This document shows, in pieces, positions 16,764 to 26,081 of a stretch of 64,000 nt of DNA. The stretch comes from Clostridia bacterium (GTDB lineage Bacteria; Bacillota; Clostridia; Oscillospirales; UBA644): NCBI GenBank assembly GCA_017934975.1, contig JAGBIM010000004.1, positions 1-64,000 of the forward strand, read 5' to 3'. Position 1 is the first letter of the stretch, and the number at the start of each line of letters is the position of its first letter. The position numbers and the translations under genes were made by a program. The notes under the pieces were generated by a model. That model did no database searches, was not told where the DNA came from, and saw nothing but the letters and a program-made list of their open reading frames with translations.

Positions 16764-16810
16764 AAAATACCCCTCTCGGTGTTAATGAACGTAAAAGAAG
16801 AATCAACAAA

Positions 16811-18112
16811 TTATATTATACCACATTTTTCCGATTTTTGCAAGTCCCCCCTGCAAAGCCCCTTTTCCGCCGATACAATGCGGACGGGAAGGATCTTACC
16901 GATAAGACAAATATTGCTGTCCACCTCCACCGAAAGGAAGTTCGGGGCGGAGCCGAAGGCCTTTCCGCCACGGAAACTTTCGAAGAGAACGGGGAGGGTT
17001 TGTCCCACGTACCGTTCGCAGAACCGCTGTTCCATGCGGGAGGATAAATCCAACAGACGGCGACACCGTTCCTTCTTCACCGCAGGATCTACGGGATCGG
17101 GGAAATCCCACGCGGCCGTCCCTCGGCGGGGCGAAAAGGGGAAAACGTTGATTTTGGAAAAGCCGATTTTTTCCGCAAAGGCAAAGGTCTCGGCGAACTC
17201 CGCCTCCGTCTCCCCCGGAAAGCCCACGATAATATCCGTGGAAAGGGAAAGATCCGGAAATGCCTCACACAAAAGAGCCACGCCCTCCGCGTATTGCTCC
17301 GCCGTATAGCGACGGCGCATCCGTTTCAAGGTTGCGGTGCATCCGCTCTGCAAAGACAAATTAAAATGATGGCAAAGGTGCTTTAATTTTTTGAACCGCT
17401 CCACCGTTTCCGCAGTGACCATAACGGGCTCCGTAGACCCCAGTCGGATTCGCTCCAGCCCGGGGATTTCATCCAACCGTTCCAGCAGATCCAACAAGGA
17501 AAAACGGCCGTGCTCCCGTCCGTAGCTATCCAGATGGATTCCCGTCAGAACGATCTCCTTATATCCGTTTTTCACCAAGGTCTCCACTTCCGAAACCGCA
17601 TCGGTCAGCTCCTTACTGCGAATGGGACCGCGGGCAAAGGGAATGATGCAATACGCACAAAAATTGCAGCAACCGTCCTGAATTTTCACCGTGGCGCGCA
17701 CCCGCTCGTCCTGCGAGACAGTCATGGGTTCAAAGGTACGATATTTCAAAATATCGGGAACGTGAACGACGGGTTTTCTTTCCGCCGAAAAGGTGTCCAC
17801 AAGCGAGAGAAGCGAGGACTTATCCCGATTCCCGAGGATGATATCCGCCTCTGCCAAAGAGCCGGGCTCCACCTGCGCAAGACAACCGATCACCGCAACG
17901 ATTCCCTCGGGAGAAGCACGGCGGGCACGGCGCATCATCTGCCGGGTTTTACGGGCACTCTCCTCGGTCACGGCACAGGAATGAACGATGGAAAGATCGC
18001 AGGGGGTTCCGAACGGGACAAACTCCGCGCCCCGCCCCGATAACAAACGACGCAAAACCTGCGTTTCGTAGTGATTCACTTTGCACCCCAAGGTACAGAC
18101 CGAAACCTTCAT
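16811..18112 (-). CDS. mtaB: tRNA t6A37 methylthiotransferase MtaB
   Basis: 433 residues from the ATG at 18112, which has AAGGGGGT before it; an upstream start at 18154 would lack one. Radical SAM methylthiotransferase that turns t6A at position 37 of ANN-decoding tRNAs into ms2t6A. The N-terminal UPF0004 cluster cysteines are in LGCKVNHYETQ (Cys10), HSCAVTE and IGCLAQ. The radical SAM motif CxxxCxxC is in DGCCNFCAYC. LSLQSGCTATLKRMRR and a C-terminal TRAM-like segment fit MtaB rather than MiaB or RimO. Confidence 0.93.
   Translation of the reverse strand: MKVSVCTLGCKVNHYETQVLRRLLSGRGAEFVPFGTPCDLSIVHSCAVTEESARKTRQMMRRARRASPEGIVAVIGCLAQVEPGSLAEADIILGNRDKSSLLSLVDTFSAERKPVVHVPDILKYRTFEPMTVSQDERVRATVKIQDGCCNFCAYCIIPFARGPIRSKELTDAVSEVETLVKNGYKEIVLTGIHLDSYGREHGRFSLLDLLERLDEIPGLERIRLGSTEPVMVTAETVERFKKLKHLCHHFNLSLQSGCTATLKRMRRRYTAEQYAEGVALLCEAFPDLSLSTDIIVGFPGETEAEFAETFAFAEKIGFSKINVFPFSPRRGTAAWDFPDPVDPAVKKERCRRLLDLSSRMEQRFCERYVGQTLPVLFESFRGGKAFGSAPNFLSVEVDSNICLIGKILPVRIVSAEKGLCRGDLQKSEKCGII
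16815..16843 (-). promoter_or_regulatory. promoter of the topoisomerase operon, inside the end of mtaB
   Basis: On the minus strand: TTGCAA (16838-16843), a 17-base spacer and TATAAT (16815-16820), about 52 bases before the GTG start. The whole promoter lies within the last codons of mtaB (stop at 16811), so no terminator can sit between the genes and mtaB transcripts may read through. Confidence 0.75.
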
Positions 18113-18145
18113 AAAATACCCCCTTCGGCTTTGCATTATTTTATC

Positions 18146-18174
18146 ATTATACAATACTTTGAAGTTTTTTTCAA
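18146..18174 (-). promoter_or_regulatory. sigma-A promoter of mtaB
   Basis: On the minus strand: TTGAAA (18169-18174), a 17-base spacer and TATAAT (18146-18151), 33 bases before the mtaB start. Confidence 0.8.
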
Positions 18175-18203
18175 GGGGTTGTTACAATTTTTTCAAAAGA
18201 CGA

Positions 18204-18229
18204 AAGGCCGCCCCGAAACGGGCGGCCTT
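18204..18229 (-). terminator. terminator of the small Cys-rich gene
   Basis: Ten GC-rich base pairs (18204-18213 with 18220-18229) around a six-base loop, followed on the minus strand by TCGTCTTTT. It lies between the small gene and the mtaB promoter, so the two genes are separate transcripts. Confidence 0.75.
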
Positions 18230-18250
18230 CTCGCGGCAGGTTTCTGCACG

Positions 18251-18421
18251 TCAACAACAGTGATCGCGGCAAGGATCGTGGCACGGATCAGCGCAACCGC
18301 AGGAATCGTCCGACCGATCAAAGAAAAGAAAATATAAGACAATTATTGCGATAATCACTACCCACCAAGTATTATCCCGATCGTGAGAGCCGGAACAACC
18401 GAACAGGTTTCCTAAAAACAT
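18251..18421 (-). CDS. small membrane protein with Cys/His-rich tail
   Basis: 56 residues from the ATG at 18421, set by a GAGGTGAT ribosome binding site; a longer frame up to 18496 has none. It has an N-terminal part MFLGNLFGCSGS, one transmembrane helix (about residues 19-34, NTWWVVIIAIIVLYFLFF) and a polar tail with repeated Cys-Asp/His pairs (CGCADPCHDPCRDHCC). The tail has six cysteines and two histidines in 16 residues and could bind a metal or form disulfides. Small proteins of this design are common and uncharacterised in clostridia. It has its own terminator. No function is assigned. Confidence 0.75.
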   Translation of the reverse strand: MFLGNLFGCSGSHDRDNTWWVVIIAIIVLYFLFFDRSDDSCGCADPCHDPCRDHCC

Positions 18422-18504
18422 ATCAATCACCTCGTTCCATTCTATGCAGAAGCAAAAAAGGGGTGAAAGTGCGACGTTGTCACAAAAATATACCATTTTC
18501 GCTC

Positions 18505-18533
18505 TTGTAACGCGGGGAGAATTATGTTATAAT
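18505..18533 (+). promoter_or_regulatory. promoter of the LRR-pncB-recJ-rel operon
   Basis: TTGTAA (18505-18510), a 17-base spacer and TATAAT (18528-18533). The leader to the ATG at 18586 contains a GC-rich stretch (ACGCGTCGCGCACGCGCACG) directly before GGAGGTG. Confidence 0.75.
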
Positions 18534-18585
18534 ATAAATATTATAGACTTTTACGCGTCGCGCACGCGCACGGAGGTGCAACGCT

Positions 18586-20379
18586 ATGGACGATTTGAAT
18601 AAAAGAGGCATTCCTCCCGTAACGGAGGAGGAAGAAGAGCTTCAGGGGCCCGTATATCAGGGAAAACACGCGAAACGACAAAGTTTCGTTTCGAAGCTCT
18701 TGAATCTGCTGATGGGGAAGCACGCGGACGGAACCAAGAAAAAGGCCGTCTATCCCACGAAAAAACAGACGGTCTTCCGTTACGTAACCGTGGTGGTTGC
18801 CTTTTTGGGCATTGCAGGGCTCGCCGCCATCGCATATCAGGGACCGAAGATCTCCAAGGAAGGAGGCTTTCGGTTTGAGCTGTTTGAAGACGCCTTTTCC
18901 GGGAACTCGGAGGAAGACCGTAGCTATGATCGGAAGGCCACGGCAGAAAACGCCTTCGCATATCGGATCAAGGAGGACGGAACCGTCGCCATCTCGGGCT
19001 ACGTGGGAAGCGAAAGCAAAGTAGTGGTCCCCCGTGAGATCGACGGAAAAGCCGTAACGGAGGTCTCCCCCGGTGCGTTCATGCAGAAAAACATTTCCTC
19101 CATCACCCTGCCTAAAGGTGTCACCACCGTCGGGAAGAGTGCGTTTTACGAATGTGAAATCCTGTTTGAAGCAATTCTGCCCGACACGGTAATCCATCTG
19201 GGCGACGGTGCCTTTTACAACTGCGAAACGCTGAAACGAATCACCGTTCCCGCCGGCGTCACCGAAATCGGCACGTCAACCTTTGAAGGGTGCACCTCCA
19301 TGATGCAGGTCATTCTTCCCGAAGGAATAACCAAGATCGGACAAAACGCCTTTGCAGACTGCACCTTCTCCACCATCACACTCCCCGCCTCCTTGAAAAG
19401 CACCGAAAAAGGCGCTTTCCGAAATTGCAAAAGCCTCACCCAAATTCTGTTTTTTGACGGATTCGAATCTCTGGGAGCAGAAAGCTTTTCGGGTTGCTCC
19501 GCGCTGAGATCCGTCCAACTGGGAAGCACCGTTTCCGTTCTGGGGGATCGCGCCTTTGAAAAATGCACGGCACTGGCGGAATTTTTGGGAGGAGAAGGAT
19601 TGACGACCATCGGAGAACAGTGTTTTGACGGAGCACACATCGTCGGAAAGCCCAACTATCAGATGATTCTCGGTGACGGAATTCTGGTGAAATATTTCGG
19701 TTCGGAACCCCACGTTTCCGTGGAAGATTCGGTAAAAGTGATCGGTTCGGGGGCCTTTGAAGAGAACACCTCCCTGCAGACCGTCACCCTTCCCCCCGCA
19801 ATCATTCGGGATCGGGCCTTCAAAAACTGCACGGCCCTGACGCAGGTAGTCCTCCCCCAAACCGTCACGCAGATCGGGAAAGAAGCCTTCAGCGGATGCG
19901 TGAACCTTTCCTTTATGCAGCTGCCTGCCTCCCTGACCGATCTGGGAGAGGGCGCGTTTGCACATTGCGCGGCACTGAAGGGCATTGCCCTGCCTCCCAC
20001 GCTGAAATACGTACCGGCAAACGCCTTTGCGCGGTGCACGAGCCTGATTGAAGTAAAATTCAACGGGCAAACCGAAATCGGTGCGGGTGCCTTTGCCGAT
20101 TGTGCGGGATTGACCTCAGTCTCTCTGACCGCATCCATGCAGAAGGTGGGTGACTTTGCCTTCGCCGATTGCAGTGGACTGAAAACCGTCAAATTGGGAA
20201 GCAACCTGAAATATATCGGAGAAAACGCCTTTTGGAAAATCGGCGCAACCTCTGCCCATCTGCCGGACACCCTTACCTACATTGCAGACTCGGCATTTTC
20301 GGACTGTCCGTTCCTGAAAGCCCTCTACGCCACCCGCGGAACCTACGGACACACCTGGGCAGCCAATCACGGGCTGTGA
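18586..20379 (+). CDS. membrane-anchored BspA-type leucine-rich repeat protein
   Basis: 597 residues behind a GGAGGTG site. A basic and acidic cytoplasmic N-terminus of about 62 residues is followed by one transmembrane helix (about 63-84) and no cleavable signal, so the rest is probably outside. From about residue 125 to the end, some 18 repeats of about 23 residues follow the LRR_5 pattern (IGxxAFxxCxxLxxVxLPxxVTxIG). BspA-like repeats mediate protein or host binding in other bacteria. Being the first gene of an operon of cytoplasmic housekeeping enzymes is unusual for such a protein. Partner unknown. Confidence 0.88.
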   Translation: MDDLNKRGIPPVTEEEEELQGPVYQGKHAKRQSFVSKLLNLLMGKHADGTKKKAVYPTKKQTVFRYVTVVVAFLGIAGLAAIAYQGPKISKEGGFRFELFEDAFSGNSEEDRSYDRKATAENAFAYRIKEDGTVAISGYVGSESKVVVPREIDGKAVTEVSPGAFMQKNISSITLPKGVTTVGKSAFYECEILFEAILPDTVIHLGDGAFYNCETLKRITVPAGVTEIGTSTFEGCTSMMQVILPEGITKIGQNAFADCTFSTITLPASLKSTEKGAFRNCKSLTQILFFDGFESLGAESFSGCSALRSVQLGSTVSVLGDRAFEKCTALAEFLGGEGLTTIGEQCFDGAHIVGKPNYQMILGDGILVKYFGSEPHVSVEDSVKVIGSGAFEENTSLQTVTLPPAIIRDRAFKNCTALTQVVLPQTVTQIGKEAFSGCVNLSFMQLPASLTDLGEGAFAHCAALKGIALPPTLKYVPANAFARCTSLIEVKFNGQTEIGAGAFADCAGLTSVSLTASMQKVGDFAFADCSGLKTVKLGSNLKYIGENAFWKIGATSAHLPDTLTYIADSAFSDCPFLKALYATRGTYGHTWAANHGL

Positions 20380-20403
20380 ACCAAACGGAAGGAATCCATC
20401 AGA

Positions 20404-21858
20404 ATGAACTTAACGTACAACGAAGCCATGCTTTGTGACTTTTACGAATTTACCATGGGAAACGGCTATCTGAAGCAAGGAAAGCAGGATACGGTCAGTT
20501 GCTTTGACCTGTATTTCCGAAAGGTGCCCGACCAAGGGGGATTTGCCATTGCAGCAGGACTGCAATCGGTAATCGAATATATCAAAGATCTGCATTTCGA
20601 AGAGGAAGATATTGAATACCTTCGCTCCAAAAAGCTCTTCACCGAGAATTTTCTGGATTATTTGGCAAATTTTAAATTCACCTGCGACGTGCGGGCCGTC
20701 CCCGAAGGGACCCCCATCTTCCCCAACGAACCCATCGTCACGGTGAAGGGACCCGCCATTCAGGCTCAACTGCTGGAGACCATGCTGCTGATTGCCATCA
20801 ACCATCAATCCCTGATCGCCACGAAGTCCCACCGCATCGTCAAAGCGGCGAAGGGGCGCCCCGTTTTCGAATTCGGATCCCGTCGGGCCCAGGGCACGAA
20901 CGCGGCCATTCTGGGGGCTCGGGCGGCTTACATTGCGGGATGCGAAGGAACCGCCTGTGCCGTCTGCGAGCAACTGTACGGGATTCCGGCCATCGGAACC
21001 ATGGCCCATTCCTGGATCCAGATGTTCGACAGTGAATACGAGGCCTTCAAGGCTTATGCGGAACAGTATCCCACCGCCTGCACTCTTTTGGTGGACACCT
21101 ACAGCGTGTTGAAATCGGGCGTCCCGAACGCCATTCGCGTACACAAGGAAATCCTTGAACCTCTGGGACACAAGCTCAGCGGAATCCGCATCGACTCGGG
21201 TGACGTGGCCTATTTGTCCAAAAAGGCGCGGAAGATGCTGAACGACGCGGGATTGACCGATTGCAAGATTTTCGTATCCAATTCCCTGGACGAATACATC
21301 ATCCGGGACATCCTCTCCCAAGGCGCAGAGGTGGACTGCTTCGGCGTGGGAGAACGGCTGATCACCTCCAAGAGCGAACCCGTATTCGGAGGCGTTTACA
21401 AGGTGGTTGCCGTGGAAGAAGAAGGAAAAATGATCCCCAAAATCAAATGCTCCGAAAACGTGGAAAAGATTACCACCCCCTGCGAAAAAGAGGTGTGGCG
21501 GCTTTATTCCAACACCACGGGACAGATGCTGGCGGATCTGATCGCCGAACGGGGCGAAGAATTTGACTTCACCAAGCCCATCGAGTTGTTCCATCCCGAT
21601 TTTCCCTGGAAGAGGAAAACCTTTGAGGATTATACGGCGAAGAAGCTGCTCGTTCCGATTTTCGAGCAGGGAAAACCCGTTTACGAATCCCCCACCACCC
21701 GCGAGATCCGGGACTATTGCGCGGAACAGACCTCTCATCTTTGGGAAGAGGTTGCCCGCTTTGAAAACCCCGAACATTATTACGTAGACCTGTCCCAGCA
21801 TCTCTGGGAAACAAAACGCGGCTTGCTGATGAAAGCAAACCAATCGAAACAAGGATAA
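20404..21858 (+). CDS. pncB: nicotinate phosphoribosyltransferase
   Basis: 484 residues behind AAGGAA. It makes nicotinate mononucleotide from nicotinate and PRPP, the first step of the NAD salvage pathway. The N-terminus TYNEAMLCDFYEFTMGNGY, the motif FGSRRAQGTNAAILGARAAY and GTMAHSWIQMF, which holds the autophosphorylated histidine of the family, are all present, as is the RIDSGDVAYLSKKAR phosphate-binding region. It lies 24 bases after the LRR gene and 7 bases before recJ. Confidence 0.96.
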   Translation: MNLTYNEAMLCDFYEFTMGNGYLKQGKQDTVSCFDLYFRKVPDQGGFAIAAGLQSVIEYIKDLHFEEEDIEYLRSKKLFTENFLDYLANFKFTCDVRAVPEGTPIFPNEPIVTVKGPAIQAQLLETMLLIAINHQSLIATKSHRIVKAAKGRPVFEFGSRRAQGTNAAILGARAAYIAGCEGTACAVCEQLYGIPAIGTMAHSWIQMFDSEYEAFKAYAEQYPTACTLLVDTYSVLKSGVPNAIRVHKEILEPLGHKLSGIRIDSGDVAYLSKKARKMLNDAGLTDCKIFVSNSLDEYIIRDILSQGAEVDCFGVGERLITSKSEPVFGGVYKVVAVEEEGKMIPKIKCSENVEKITTPCEKEVWRLYSNTTGQMLADLIAERGEEFDFTKPIELFHPDFPWKRKTFEDYTAKKLLVPIFEQGKPVYESPTTREIRDYCAEQTSHLWEEVARFENPEHYYVDLSQHLWETKRGLLMKANQSKQG

Positions 21859-21865
21859 AAAACTC

Positions 21866-23929
21866 ATGACCGATGAAAAATGGATTATTCGGCAACAGGA
21901 TCCCGAAACGGTAGCGCGGATCTGTGCCGAACACAACCTGCCCGAACCCGTTGCAAAGCTCCTTTGCAACCGCGGATTGACCGATACGGAAAGCATCCGT
22001 AAATTCCTGCAGAACGATCTGAAATCAAACCTTCACGATCCCTTCCTGCTGGAAGATATGGATCGGGCCGTGGCGCGGGTCAAAGAAGCGCTGGAGCGGG
22101 GAGAAAAGATCACCGTATACGGAGACTACGACGTGGACGGCATTACGTCCACCGTCATTCTGTACCAATATTTGTCCCGCCGGACGGAAGCGTTGGATTA
22201 TTACATCCCCTCCCGTCTGGAAGAGGGCTACGGACTGAATCCGGCGGCGTTGGACAACATCCGTGCATCGGGGACCTCCCTTTTGATCACCGTAGATACG
22301 GGCACCACGGCGATTCACGAAATCGCTCACGCGAAGGCATTGGGGTTGGACGTGATCGTTACCGACCACCACGAATGTATGGACGAATTGCCCGACTGTC
22401 CCGTGATCAATCCGAAACGGAAGGATTCCCAATACCCATTCCCCGATCTTGCGGGGGTAGGCGTGGTGTTCAAATTCATCAGCGCCTGCATGGGCGACTC
22501 GATGGAAGCGTTCCGCCTTTACGGAGGAATCACCGCCATCGGAACCATTGCGGACATTATGCCCATTCTGGACGAAAACCGCAGCATCGTCCGCTACGGG
22601 CTCGCACAGCTGGAAAAGAACTGTCCTCCCGGAATTGAGGCGTTGTTGCAATTAAGCGGCGCAAAGGACGGCACCATAGACACCAACGTGATTGCCTATC
22701 AGATCGCACCCCGCATGAACGCGGCGGGACGGATCCGAGACTGTCGCGTTTCCGTGGATCTGTTGTTGGAGCAGGATCCCCACCGAGCGGAAGAACTGGC
22801 ACGGGAATTATGCGATTGCAACGTGGAGCGAAAAGAAAAGGAACAGCAGGTGGTTCGAGATATCGATTTGATTCTTGCGGGACAGGAGCCCACGGAAAAG
22901 ATCATGGTCTACGCCGCGGAAAACTGGCACAACGGCGTAATCGGCATTGCCGCCTCCCGACTGACCGAACGCTATTCCCGCCCCTGTATTTTGATTTGCT
23001 TTGACGGCGATTCCGCAAAAGGATCCGCCCGCAGCGTACACGGAGTCAATCTCTTTGAGCTGGTGGGAAAATCCTCCCGTTATCTGGAAAATTTCGGCGG
23101 TCACGAAATGGCCGTAGGATTGACGCTGAAGCGGGAAAACTATCCCCTCTTTTTGAAGGACGTCACCGAACAGGCAGGACGGGAAATCCCCGACGAAGCG
23201 CTGATTCCCACCTGCGAAGCGGAATTTGAAGTAGACGAGAAGGCCTTTTCTCCGGACTTCGTGCACGCCCTGTCGGTCCTGGAGCCCTTCGGAAACGGAA
23301 ACCCCTATCCTTCCGTGGTGGCAAAAGGGTTGCGCATCCGTGCGTTGACGGGTGTCGGCGGCGGAAAACACACGCGACTGACCCTGGAGAAAAACGGCCA
23401 CGATTACACCGCCATGTGGTTTGGTCACGCGCCCGAAGAACTGGATTGCAGTGAAGGGGATTTCATTGATATCTTCTGCACGATCACCGAAAAGAAATTC
23501 CATCAGCGTCCCATCCTGAACGTTACCGTGCGAAGCATCCGCTTTACGGAAAGCGAAGAGACGCCCCGATACCGAACGCATTATCTCGCATACCGCAAAG
23601 ATGAAACACCTCTGCCCGAAGATTGTAAGATCAACCGTTCGGATATGGTTTCCCTTTATCGTTACTTAACCGCCACGGCCCTTCGGAACGGAAACAAGAG
23701 CACCCTTTTGCGCCGTCCCGAGACGATCATCCGCACGGTGCGCAACCGTTACGCCACCGACCTGAACTATTGCAAGCTGATGCTTTGTCTGGACACCATG
23801 CAGGAATTGGGGCTGATTCAATATTCCGAGGCAAAAACCCTGTTCGTTACGGTATACCATACCGACGAAAAAGTGGACCTTTGCAAAGCACACGATTGGG
23901 ATAAAATTTCTTCCGCAGATAAAGGATAA
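21866..23929 (+). CDS. recJ: single-stranded-DNA-specific exonuclease RecJ
   Basis: 687 residues behind AAGGA. A 5'-3' exonuclease on single-stranded DNA in recombination and repair. DHH phosphoesterase motifs in order: VYGDYDVDGITST (I), VDTGTTA (II, usually DCGI), VTDHHE (III, the DHH), then a DHHA1 domain with NFGGHEMAVGLTL (the GGH motif) and an OB-fold-like part. A C-terminal extension of about 120 residues beyond the E. coli length fits Firmicute RecJ. It is followed by rel after 4 bases. Confidence 0.95.
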   Translation: MTDEKWIIRQQDPETVARICAEHNLPEPVAKLLCNRGLTDTESIRKFLQNDLKSNLHDPFLLEDMDRAVARVKEALERGEKITVYGDYDVDGITSTVILYQYLSRRTEALDYYIPSRLEEGYGLNPAALDNIRASGTSLLITVDTGTTAIHEIAHAKALGLDVIVTDHHECMDELPDCPVINPKRKDSQYPFPDLAGVGVVFKFISACMGDSMEAFRLYGGITAIGTIADIMPILDENRSIVRYGLAQLEKNCPPGIEALLQLSGAKDGTIDTNVIAYQIAPRMNAAGRIRDCRVSVDLLLEQDPHRAEELARELCDCNVERKEKEQQVVRDIDLILAGQEPTEKIMVYAAENWHNGVIGIAASRLTERYSRPCILICFDGDSAKGSARSVHGVNLFELVGKSSRYLENFGGHEMAVGLTLKRENYPLFLKDVTEQAGREIPDEALIPTCEAEFEVDEKAFSPDFVHALSVLEPFGNGNPYPSVVAKGLRIRALTGVGGGKHTRLTLEKNGHDYTAMWFGHAPEELDCSEGDFIDIFCTITEKKFHQRPILNVTVRSIRFTESEETPRYRTHYLAYRKDETPLPEDCKINRSDMVSLYRYLTATALRNGNKSTLLRRPETIIRTVRNRYATDLNYCKLMLCLDTMQELGLIQYSEAKTLFVTVYHTDEKVDLCKAHDWDKISSADKG

Positions 23930-23933
23930 CGCT

Positions 23934-26081
23934 ATGTACGACCAATTGATCACCGAATTTTTAAAGGTTCCCGCCGAAAGCAACGCCCGTTACGATATTG
24001 AAAAGATTCGTCAGGCGGCGGAATTTGCCGCTCTGTCCCACGAAGGGCAGTTGCGCAAATCGGGAGAACCCTATATTATCCATCCTCTGGAGGTCGCCAA
24101 AATTCTGATCTCTTACGAAATGGACGATGCGTGCATCATTGCAAGCCTTTTGCACGACGTAATTGAAGACACCGCCGTCACCAAGGAAGAGGTGGCACGG
24201 CGTTTTTCGCCCGAAATTGCGGAGTTGGTGGACGGCGTTACGAAACTGGGGCGGATTAACTACACCTCCAAGGAAGAGCAGCAGGTGGAAAACCTGCGCA
24301 AGATGCTCCTTGCCATGGCAAAGGATATCCGCGTGATCATGATCAAACTGGCAGACCGCCTGCACAACATGCGCACGCTGGAGTATCAGACCGAAGAAAA
24401 GAAACGCAGCAAGGCCATGGAAACTCTGGAAGTGTACGCCCCTCTTGCCCACCGTCTGGGAATTCAGAATCTGAAAAGCGAGTTGGAAGACATTGCTCTG
24501 AAGTACATTGACCCTATCGGCTACGATGAGATCGTCAACGATCTGGAAGTCTTCCACGAAAACAACGAGCGCTTTGACCGCATCAAATCCATGATTACCG
24601 AAAGTCTGGAAAAGGAAGGCATTCAGGCAACCACGGAAAGCCGCATCAAGCACATTTACAGCATTTATCGGAAGATGTTCAATCAAAACAAGGAATTCGA
24701 CGAGATCTACGATCTGTACGCCTTCCGCATCATCGTGGACAAAACCACGGAATGTTACAACGTGCTGGGGCTGATGCACGATCTTTTCACCGCCATTCCG
24801 GGCCGATTGAAGGACTACATTGCCACGCCCAAGCCCAATATGTATCAGTCCCTGCACACCACCGTTTCCTTTGAAGGATATTTGTTTGAAATTCAGATCC
24901 GCACCCGCGAAATGCATGAAATTGCAGAGCTGGGAATTGCCGCCCACTGGAAATACAAAACCGGCCGATTCGGAAAAGACCCTCTGGATGAAAAGCTTTC
25001 CTGGGTTCGCAAGCTACTGGAAGTGCAGAGCGACATGAACGACGGGGACGATTTTATCAAGACCTTCAAGATCGACCTTTTTGCCGACCAGGTCTTCGTC
25101 TCTACCCCCAAAGGAGACATTATCACCCTTCACTCCGACTCTACGGTCATCGACTTTGCCTACGCCATTCACACCCAGGTGGGCAACAAGATGATCGGAG
25201 CCAAGATCAACGGCCGCATCGTGGAACTGACCTCGCGGATGCACAACGGAGACGTGGTGGAAATCATCACCTCCGAATCCTCGGGCGGTCCTTCCCGTGA
25301 CTGGCTGAATCTGGTCAAGACCAACGAAGCGAAGGCGAAAATCCGCAACTGGTTCAAGAAAGAAAAGCGGGAAGAAAATATTTTCTTCGGAAAATCTTCT
25401 TTGGAACGGGAACTGAAGAGCAATCTGATCAACCCCGCAAACGTCTCGGAGCAGGAGCTTTTTGCCCCCGTTCTTACCCGATACGGGCTGGAGACCATGG
25501 ACGATCTTTACGCCGCCATCGGTTACGGCGCCGTGTCCATTTCCAAGATCATGCCCCGGCTGAAGACCGATTACAGCAAGCTGATCCGCAAACAGGCGGA
25601 ACAGGAGCAGCCCGCGCCTCAGATCGTGCGTCCCCGCAAGAAAACCACGGGGGGCGTGGTGGTGGACGATATCGACAACTGTCTGGTTCGCCTGGCGGGA
25701 TGCTGCGTCCCCGTTCCCGGGGACGAAATCGTAGGCTTTATCACCCGCGGCAGCGGCGTTTCGGTGCATCAGGCCAATTGTCCCCATCTGAAGGGCATTG
25801 AACCCGGAAGACTGGTGAAGGTCCACTGGGAAGATACGGAAAACGAATATTTCGCCACCACGCTGACCGTCGACGCATTGAATCGCATCGATCTTCTGGC
25901 GGATATTTCCTCTGCCCTGGCGAATATGCATATTATGACCCGCGGGCTTTCCATGCAGATGATGGCTCACGGCGACGTACGCGTGGTGCTGAACATTGAA
26001 GTACACAGCCTTTCCCATCTGGAAATCGTAGCCAAGCGCCTGCGGAAGATCAAAGATATACTGAAAGTGGAGCGTAGCTGA
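23934..26081 (+). CDS. rel: bifunctional (p)ppGpp synthetase/hydrolase
   Basis: 715 residues, full length for a long RSH protein. Domains in order: HD hydrolase (about 45-195, with HPLEVAKIL and SLLHDVIEDT), synthetase (about 230-340, with YDLYAFRIIVDK and TPKPNMYQSLHTTV), TGS (about 385-445, from KIDLFADQVFVSTPKGD), a conserved zinc-finger-like segment (CLVRLAGCCVPVPGDEIVGF) and a C-terminal ACT domain. It makes and degrades the stringent-response alarmone and senses stalled ribosomes. Since the HD motif is intact it should be bifunctional. Its TGA overlaps the dtd start (TGATG). The rel-dtd-MBL order is common in Firmicutes. Confidence 0.96.
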   Translation: MYDQLITEFLKVPAESNARYDIEKIRQAAEFAALSHEGQLRKSGEPYIIHPLEVAKILISYEMDDACIIASLLHDVIEDTAVTKEEVARRFSPEIAELVDGVTKLGRINYTSKEEQQVENLRKMLLAMAKDIRVIMIKLADRLHNMRTLEYQTEEKKRSKAMETLEVYAPLAHRLGIQNLKSELEDIALKYIDPIGYDEIVNDLEVFHENNERFDRIKSMITESLEKEGIQATTESRIKHIYSIYRKMFNQNKEFDEIYDLYAFRIIVDKTTECYNVLGLMHDLFTAIPGRLKDYIATPKPNMYQSLHTTVSFEGYLFEIQIRTREMHEIAELGIAAHWKYKTGRFGKDPLDEKLSWVRKLLEVQSDMNDGDDFIKTFKIDLFADQVFVSTPKGDIITLHSDSTVIDFAYAIHTQVGNKMIGAKINGRIVELTSRMHNGDVVEIITSESSGGPSRDWLNLVKTNEAKAKIRNWFKKEKREENIFFGKSSLERELKSNLINPANVSEQELFAPVLTRYGLETMDDLYAAIGYGAVSISKIMPRLKTDYSKLIRKQAEQEQPAPQIVRPRKKTTGGVVVDDIDNCLVRLAGCCVPVPGDEIVGFITRGSGVSVHQANCPHLKGIEPGRLVKVHWEDTENEYFATTLTVDALNRIDLLADISSALANMHIMTRGLSMQMMAHGDVRVVLNIEVHSLSHLEIVAKRLRKIKDILKVERS

